The position numbers and the translations under genes were made by a program. The notes under the pieces are model-generated. The model was not told the DNA's origin and searched no databases. It worked only from the letters and a program-made list of their open reading frames with translations. A stretch of DNA of 37,040 nt from Bacillota bacterium (lineage in GTDB: Bacteria; Bacillota_I; Bacilli_A; Izemoplasmatales; Hujiaoplasmataceae), in the NCBI GenBank assembly GCA_029559915.1, contig JAKPZU010000171.1:1-37040 (forward strand), in the 5' to 3' direction. Shown here in pieces: positions 31,887 to 37,040 of the stretch; position 1 is the first letter of the stretch; every line of letters begins with the position of its first letter.

Positions 31887-33176
31887 ATGTTCGATAAGGT
31901 TATCCGTAATGGTAAGGTCTTTATCGCCGGTGAGTTTGTTAAAACCAATGTTTATATTGAAAAAGAAGTGATTGCCAAAATCACTCCTGAGGTTTTGTCC
32001 GCAAAAGAAAGTATCGATGTGAACAATGCCTTGGTAATTCCGGCGTTGATCGATCCGCATGTCCACTTTCATCTAGACTTAGGATCGATTCATTCTCGAG
32101 ATGATTTTTATTCCGGGACACTTCAAGCTGTTTATGGCGGAATTACGACAGTGATTGATTTTTTGGATCCCGTCGATAATCCTGTTGACTTGGAAAAGGC
32201 TTATTATAGGCGTTTAGATGAAGCAAAAACATCTGTTTGCGACTATAGTTTTCACGCTACAATCAAGAATCCAAATTGTGATTTGGAAGAGTTTGTGATC
32301 AAGATGAAGAGTTTGGGAATAAATTCCTTAAAGCTCTTTACAACTTATTCCGACTCTAATCGTAGAACCTATGACAATCAAATCATCGAGCTTTTAAAAC
32401 TATCTTCGAAATATGATTTCTTACTTTTGGCACATATTGAAAACGATAACCTGATTGACTTAAATCCAAATTTCAAATATAACTGTCTCTTAAAATCAAG
32501 ACCAACTTTGGCGGAAACGAAAGAAGCATTGAAATTGGCTGCTTTTACCGAAATTAACGGTGGATATTTATATATGGTCCACTTGTCAAGTGGCATTACC
32601 TTGGAAAAACTCAAGAAAGATTTTCCCAGTTTAATCAATAAACGTTTTTTTATCGAGAGTTGTCCGCAATACTTTGCCTTCACCAATGATTTCTTGGAAA
32701 GAGAAGATGGTTATTTATATACTTTGGCTCCTCCTTTAAGAACAAGAAGAGAAAGAACTTTATTGAAAGAAAATTTCAACGATGTTTTTTCTGTCGGTAC
32801 TGATCACTGTGCCTTCAACAAGAAAGATAAAGATAGAAAGTACCTTAAGGATATTCCTCTGGGTATTGGCGGGATTGAAAATTCATTTGATGTTTTATAT
32901 GAGTTTTTCAAGGAAAAAGCAATCGATAAGATGAGTAAGAACATAGCTTCACTTTATCCAAATCTTGTCGGTAGGGGAGAAATCAAAGAAGGAAATCTAG
33001 CTAATTTGTTTATTTACGAACTTTATGATAATTTTATTTCCAAGCACCACGGCAAAACCGACTGTTTCTTATATGACAATTTTAAAAGATCGGGAGAAAC
33101 TGTTCATACCATGAATCGCGGTGAATTCATCATTAAAAATCGTGAGTTTATTAAATCTGTCAGCAAGAAAGTATAG
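31887..33176 (+). CDS. Hydantoinase/dihydropyrimidinase-type cyclic amidohydrolase
   Basis: A 429-residue member of the cyclic amidohydrolase family, which opens cyclic ureide rings. All di-metal ligands are seen: His58 and His60 (DPHVHFH), the carbamylated Lys149 (NSLKLF), His183 (LLAHIEN), His232 (MVHLSSG) and Asp306 (GTDHCAF). SRPTLAETKEA matches the hydantoinase SRP-x-x-E motif. It is shorter than typical dihydropyrimidinases (about 460-480), chiefly at the C terminus. In purine clusters the HyuA homologue stands next to SsnA, as here. The exact ring (hydantoin, dihydropyrimidine, dihydro-purine product) is not known. Ribosome binding site AAGGAG. Confidence 0.9.
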   Translation: MFDKVIRNGKVFIAGEFVKTNVYIEKEVIAKITPEVLSAKESIDVNNALVIPALIDPHVHFHLDLGSIHSRDDFYSGTLQAVYGGITTVIDFLDPVDNPVDLEKAYYRRLDEAKTSVCDYSFHATIKNPNCDLEEFVIKMKSLGINSLKLFTTYSDSNRRTYDNQIIELLKLSSKYDFLLLAHIENDNLIDLNPNFKYNCLLKSRPTLAETKEALKLAAFTEINGGYLYMVHLSSGITLEKLKKDFPSLINKRFFIESCPQYFAFTNDFLEREDGYLYTLAPPLRTRRERTLLKENFNDVFSVGTDHCAFNKKDKDRKYLKDIPLGIGGIENSFDVLYEFFKEKAIDKMSKNIASLYPNLVGRGEIKEGNLANLFIYELYDNFISKHHGKTDCFLYDNFKRSGETVHTMNRGEFIIKNREFIKSVSKKV

Positions 33177-33184
33177 GTGATGTT

Positions 33185-34501
33185 ATGTATGCTTTAATCA
33201 ATGCTCGCTTTTATGATTATAAAAATTATCGGGAGAATGTCTCAATCATTTTTGATGATCATATAAGATTTATCAAGCCAATGAGTGAATACAAAAATGA
33301 TGGATATATTGAAATTGATTGCACAGGAAAGCTTGTTATGCCGGGCTTTGTCAGCGGTCACACTCATTTGTATTCAACTTTTGCCAGAGGCATGATGATT
33401 GAATTCAATCCAAAAGATTTTCTGGATATCTTGAAACAGTTATGGTGGAAGATGGATCATTTTCTTGATTTGGATTTGGTTTATCATTCAGCCTTTATGG
33501 GTGCTCTAGAACAAATGTCTTCGGGCACTACAACGCTTATCGATCATCATGCTTCCGGAACAATAAGTGGTAGTTTGAATTGCATCAAAAAAGCTGTAGT
33601 TGACGAACTTAAGTTAAGAGCGATTTTAGCTTTTGAAACCTCCGATCGTTTCAATGTTTCTTCTGCGATTGAAGAAAATCTGGAGTTCATCGAACATAAT
33701 CAACGAAAGAATGCCAATGGATTATTTGGCATGCACGCATCATTATCTTTAAGTGATGAGACTATGACTAAAATCAGTGCCAAACTCAAGGGAGCCGGAA
33801 TTCATGTTCATGTGGCGGAAAGTTTGCTTGATGAGGAAGATTGTCGGAATAAATATGGAATGAGAGTGGTTGAAAGACTCGAGAGTTTCAATCTCTTGAA
33901 TGAAAAATCGTTGTTGGTTCATTGCACTCACATTGATGAAACTGAGATGGATATCATCAAAAAACATGGGTCAACTATTGCCATCAATATCACTTCAAAT
34001 CTGAATAATGCTGTCGGCATTGCTCAGATAAAGAAATTTCTTGATAAGGGTATCAGGGTCATTAGCGGCAATGACGGGCTATTGCCTTCACAGCCAATAG
34101 AATATTTAAACATCTATTACCTTTCGCATTTATTGGGTAAGTCGCCTACATCTTTCAGCTTAGATGATTTAAAAACCATTATCAACAATACCTATGATTA
34201 TGCAAATAAAATATTGACGACCAATCTCGGTTCCATTAAAGAAGACGCGGAAGCCGATTTGGTCATTGTCGATTTCAATCCTTATACACCTATAACAAAG
34301 GAGAATATTTTCAGCCATGTCTTTTTTGGAGTTTTTCCAAGTTTTAAACCGGAAAAAGTTATTGCCGGAGGCAAGATATTGATTGAAAATTATAAAACCA
34401 AAGAAAATTATCAAGAAAGATTTTCTTTGGCAAAAGAAAAAGCCGATAGATTATGGAAGATAATCGGGAAGGAAGGCAAAAATGTTCGATTTAAGTACTA
34501 G
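33185..34501 (+). CDS. ssnA: SsnA-type aminohydrolase
   Basis: A 438-residue amidohydrolase-superfamily protein with GHTHLYSTFARGM (His59, His61), LIDHHASG, HVHVAES, LLVHCTHID and SGNDGLLPS (metal Asp). The HTH-x-YS-x-FARGM pattern is characteristic of SsnA, related to guanine deaminase and other nucleobase deaminases (chlorohydrolase/TRZ branch). It should remove an amino group from a purine-derived ring. It lies 8 bases after the hydantoinase, with AGGTGATG before the ATG, and overlaps the next gene by 20 bases. Confidence 0.88.
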   Translation: MYALINARFYDYKNYRENVSIIFDDHIRFIKPMSEYKNDGYIEIDCTGKLVMPGFVSGHTHLYSTFARGMMIEFNPKDFLDILKQLWWKMDHFLDLDLVYHSAFMGALEQMSSGTTTLIDHHASGTISGSLNCIKKAVVDELKLRAILAFETSDRFNVSSAIEENLEFIEHNQRKNANGLFGMHASLSLSDETMTKISAKLKGAGIHVHVAESLLDEEDCRNKYGMRVVERLESFNLLNEKSLLVHCTHIDETEMDIIKKHGSTIAINITSNLNNAVGIAQIKKFLDKGIRVISGNDGLLPSQPIEYLNIYYLSHLLGKSPTSFSLDDLKTIINNTYDYANKILTTNLGSIKEDAEADLVIVDFNPYTPITKENIFSHVFFGVFPSFKPEKVIAGGKILIENYKTKENYQERFSLAKEKADRLWKIIGKEGKNVRFKY

Positions 34502-35570
34502 TTTTGATGGCTTAAAATTCAGCAATCCCTTGATGCCTGCAGCAGGACCGCTGAACGGAGATTTGGAAAAACTGGAGTTTTTGGTTTCTCAAGGACTTGG
34601 GGGAATTGTCACCAAGACAATTGCAAGAGCCTTGCCAAATATACCGAAACCATGCATCTATGGCGATAAGACTTTTATCATGAACTCGGAACTGTGGAGC
34701 GAATTGAGTTATGAAGTTTGGGTAAATGAAATTTTACCCAAGTTTCACAAAAGTAAGGATCGGCCTTTAATTATTAGTTTGGGTTATACCAAGGAAGATA
34801 TGGAGTTCTTGGTACCGTTGGTGGAAAAATATGCCGATGCATATGAAATTTCCACTCATTATGTCGGAACTGACTTGACAGTCATTCAAGGGACAGTCAG
34901 GGCAATCAGAAAACATACAAAAAAACCGATATATATGAAGATTAGTCCGCATTTACCTGATCCTGAAGGCTTTGCCAAAGCAATCAAGGAAGCGGGAGCA
35001 AATGGTGTGGTTGCCATTAATTCATTGGGTCCGACCATGAAAATCGATTTAAAAGAAAAAAGCATCATTTATGGCAATGAAAAGGGTTTTGTCTGGACTT
35101 CTGGTCCGGCCATTAAACCTGTAGCTTTGGCCACAGTTTATAAAATCAAGCAAGCTGAACCATCATTGACCGTGATTGGCGTCGGTGGAATCAAAAACGC
35201 TGAGGATGTTTTAGAATTTTTATTAGCTGGTGCTAGTGCTGTACAAATGCTTTCAGCGGCTTTGCTTTATGGTAAGGACCTATATAAAAAAATCATAGCT
35301 GATTTACCAAAAACTTTGGAAAAGTATGGATTTACCTCAATTGAAGAAGTTATTAATCATGGTTTGAAAAAAGAAGTTGTCTATAAACAGTCATTGCCTG
35401 TTTTAGATCGGGACAAATGCATCGATTGCATGTTGTGCGAAAAGATTTGTCCATATTTTGCAATTTCCTATCCTGGTGTAATAACTTTTAATCCTGATAA
35501 ATGTTTTGAATGTGGTCTTTGTATCGCCAAATGTCCAACCGGTGCTATCAGTTATTCTTTGAAGAGGTGA
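34482..35570 (+). CDS. Dihydroorotate dehydrogenase-like flavoprotein fused to 2x[4Fe-4S] ferredoxin
   Basis: A 362-residue fusion. Residues 1 to about 290 form a DHOD/PreA-like FMN barrel (NPLMPAAGPLNGD, YMKISPHL, VIGVGGIKNAEDVLEFLLAGASAVQM). Residues 305-362 carry two [4Fe-4S] motifs: Cys313, 316, 319, 323 and Cys341, 344, 347, 351. The NLSCPN segment of class 1 DHODs, with the catalytic Cys, reads EISTHYVG here, so the proton donor is changed and pyrimidine-type chemistry is doubtful. YgfK of E. coli purine clusters contains a similar DHOD-like plus Fe-S layout in a larger chain, so this may be its compact counterpart that transfers electrons to or from a purine intermediate. Overlaps ssnA by 20 bases. 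Confidence 0.8.
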   Translation: MFDLSTSFDGLKFSNPLMPAAGPLNGDLEKLEFLVSQGLGGIVTKTIARALPNIPKPCIYGDKTFIMNSELWSELSYEVWVNEILPKFHKSKDRPLIISLGYTKEDMEFLVPLVEKYADAYEISTHYVGTDLTVIQGTVRAIRKHTKKPIYMKISPHLPDPEGFAKAIKEAGANGVVAINSLGPTMKIDLKEKSIIYGNEKGFVWTSGPAIKPVALATVYKIKQAEPSLTVIGVGGIKNAEDVLEFLLAGASAVQMLSAALLYGKDLYKKIIADLPKTLEKYGFTSIEEVINHGLKKEVVYKQSLPVLDRDKCIDCMLCEKICPYFAISYPGVITFNPDKCFECGLCIAKCPTGAISYSLKR

Positions 35571-35575
35571 TTGCT

Positions 35576-37040
35576 ATGAAAGATATTTCCCAAAGTATCA
35601 ATAAAGTCGATAACGATGAAAAAATTTCCGGTAAAGCCAAATATGTCGCTGACATCAAAATGGAAGGTATGCTTCATGCCTTGACTTTAAGAGCGACTAT
35701 TGCTAAAGGAGAGATTGTTGAAATAATCTACCCAAAGATGCCAGAAGGGTATTTTGTCGTTGATTACAAGGATATTCCGGGAAAGAATGTTGTCAAGGTA
35801 ATATTTGATGACATGCCCATTTTCACTACAGGTAAAATAACTTATCTTTATGAGCCCATCGCTTTGTTGGTTGGCCCGGATAAGCATTTAGTTAATGAAC
35901 TTTTAAAACAGGTAAAAGTAACTTATAAAGAGGAAAAACCATTATTTGATTGGGTTGATAGCGTCATCCATTATGAATTTAAAAAAGGCGAAGGTTTCAA
36001 ACCCGAAAAGGGCGATATAATAATCGAGAAATCCTACGAGACTTCCTATCAGGAGCAACTTTATCTCGAAACTCAAGGAATGATTGGATATATGGAAGAT
36101 AGTGAAAAAATCACTTTGGTGGGATCAATTCAGTGTCCTTACTATGTTAAGAATGCACTCATTCAAGCACTTGACGTCGAAGAAAAGTTGGTAAGGGTCA
36201 TCCAAGCAACTGTAGGTGGAGCCTTCGGTGGTAAAGAGGAATTTCCATCCTTGATTGCTTGTCAATTGGCAGTAGCTGTCAAAAAGATTAAAAAACCGAT
36301 TAGGCTTATCTATGAAAGGGAAGAAGATATACTCTCGACAACTAAACGTCATCCTTCAAAAACCACTTTGAAGGCATTGGTAAGAAATGATAAGATTATT
36401 AGTCTAGCCGTCAAGGTAGGACTTGACGGTGGCGCAAATATCGGTCTGAGCGGTGTGGTTTTATCTCGAGCCTTGATAGCTTCAAACGGTGCTTACACGA
36501 TTGATAATCTTGATGTCCAAGGTGATGTATTCAGAACGAATACCGTTCCCAATGGAGCGTTCAGGGGATTTGGAGCGCCACAAATGATGTTTGCCATTGA
36601 GATGTTTGTTGATCATGTCGCTAAGGAAATCGGAAAAGACTCATTGATGTTTAGAATGAAGCATTTGGCTAAACAAGGCGATTATACATCGACTATGGGG
36701 CTGTATCGCGATCCAATTTTATTGGAAGATATGATTGCCAAGGCAATGGAAGTTTCAGATTATAAAACCAAAAGAAAACTATATGAGCAAAAAGATTGTT
36801 ATAAGGGCATCGGCATGAGTGTTTTCTTCCATGGCTGTGGTTTCACCGGTTCGGGAGAAAAGAATCATATCAAAGCTCGGGTCAAACTCAAGAAACAAGA
36901 TGACGTAGTAGAGATATTGATAGCTGCTGTGGATATGGGTCAAGGTGTAAAAACCAGTTTCAGAAAACTTGTTGCGCATATCCTGGATATTGAGATTGAA
37001 AGAGTTATTTTCAATAATCCGGATACGGATTACGTGCCTG
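35576..37040 (+). CDS. Second xanthine dehydrogenase-family molybdopterin subunit (partial)
   Basis: Starts at ATG 35576 with GAGGTGA upstream, 5 bases after the previous stop, and is open to the window edge (488 codons seen). N-terminal hammerhead domain (KVDNDEKISGKAKYVADI), then ATVGGAFGGKEEF with Glu221 at the position of bovine Glu802, NGAFRGFGAPQ (Arg330 like Arg880), and AAVDMGQGVKT. Unlike the first large subunit it keeps the purine-binding Glu/Arg pair, so it is the better xanthine- or urate-type candidate. The C terminus with the catalytic Glu lies outside. No second FAD or Fe-S subunit is visible, so it may share those upstream or others to the right. Confidence 0.9.
   Translation, partial: MKDISQSINKVDNDEKISGKAKYVADIKMEGMLHALTLRATIAKGEIVEIIYPKMPEGYFVVDYKDIPGKNVVKVIFDDMPIFTTGKITYLYEPIALLVGPDKHLVNELLKQVKVTYKEEKPLFDWVDSVIHYEFKKGEGFKPEKGDIIIEKSYETSYQEQLYLETQGMIGYMEDSEKITLVGSIQCPYYVKNALIQALDVEEKLVRVIQATVGGAFGGKEEFPSLIACQLAVAVKKIKKPIRLIYEREEDILSTTKRHPSKTTLKALVRNDKIISLAVKVGLDGGANIGLSGVVLSRALIASNGAYTIDNLDVQGDVFRTNTVPNGAFRGFGAPQMMFAIEMFVDHVAKEIGKDSLMFRMKHLAKQGDYTSTMGLYRDPILLEDMIAKAMEVSDYKTKRKLYEQKDCYKGIGMSVFFHGCGFTGSGEKNHIKARVKLKKQDDVVEILIAAVDMGQGVKTSFRKLVAHILDIEIERVIFNNPDTDYVP

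Noticed and set aside
1-37040. CRISPR arrays, prophage, insertion sequences, replication origin
   Set aside because: No regularly spaced repeats, cas, integrase, transposase or phage structural genes, and no DnaA-box cluster were seen on either strand.

Overview
The window is AT-rich, with tightly packed genes that often overlap by 4 to 29 bases. Its gene content is that of a low-GC Bacillota/Mycoplasmatota lineage: class III fructose-bisphosphatase, type I-alpha glutamine synthetase, ABC-F protein, ferritin, M3B oligoendopeptidase, and a tRNA-Leu with encoded CCA. UGA is a normal stop codon here: several overlapping genes end in TGA, and Trp is TGG. This argues against Mycoplasma/Spiroplasma codon use. 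An anaerobic or fermentative relative of Izemoplasma, Haloplasma, Acholeplasma or Erysipelotrichia is my inference; the sequence does not prove it.

Left part (1-17280) is housekeeping and transport. It holds the tail of a LiaF-like membrane protein, a HIT hydrolase, pyruvate kinase, glutamine synthetase (convergent), a PAP2-type membrane phosphatase, a stand-alone E2-like acyltransferase fold protein, a small membrane protein, an ABC-F ATPase, ArgS, a heterodimeric ABC exporter with one degenerate ATP site, a family-3 amidohydrolase, tRNA-Leu(CAA), a C_GCAxxG_C_C protein with an SDR epimerase, and a PfkB-type kinase.

Middle part (17281-25723) holds a ferritin, an oligoendopeptidase, an Mpv17-like membrane protein, an encapsulated-ferritin (EncFtn) homologue with no encapsulin gene beside it, class III FBPase and a cytosolic 5'-nucleotidase-like enzyme. 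Two patches are decaying. At 20845-21451 lie remnants of a GNAT-like gene and of a DUF819 membrane protein with in-frame stops. At 23549-24023 lie remnants of a phosphonate-type ABC transporter: a phnD-like gene with an internal deletion and the first codons of a phnC-like ATPase.

Right part (25766-37040, continuing past the edge) is one long co-directional operon and the most interesting region. It encodes a MocA-like cytidylyltransferase, the FAD, 2Fe-2S and molybdopterin subunits of a xanthine-dehydrogenase-family enzyme, a polytopic membrane protein, an XdhC-type maturation factor, a small THEP1-like P-loop protein, a hydantoinase, an SsnA-type aminohydrolase, a dihydroorotate-dehydrogenase-like flavoprotein fused to a 2x[4Fe-4S] ferredoxin, and a second molybdopterin subunit (partial). 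This composition resembles the anaerobic purine/urate catabolic clusters of enterobacteria and clostridia (xdh, ygfJ/mocA, ssnA, hyuA, ygfK). The simplest model is this: purines are oxidised or reduced by the Mo- and Fe-S-flavoenzymes, and the rings are then deaminated or opened by SsnA and the hydantoinase. A CcpA-like cre half-palindrome sits between the promoter and the first gene and suggests catabolite repression.
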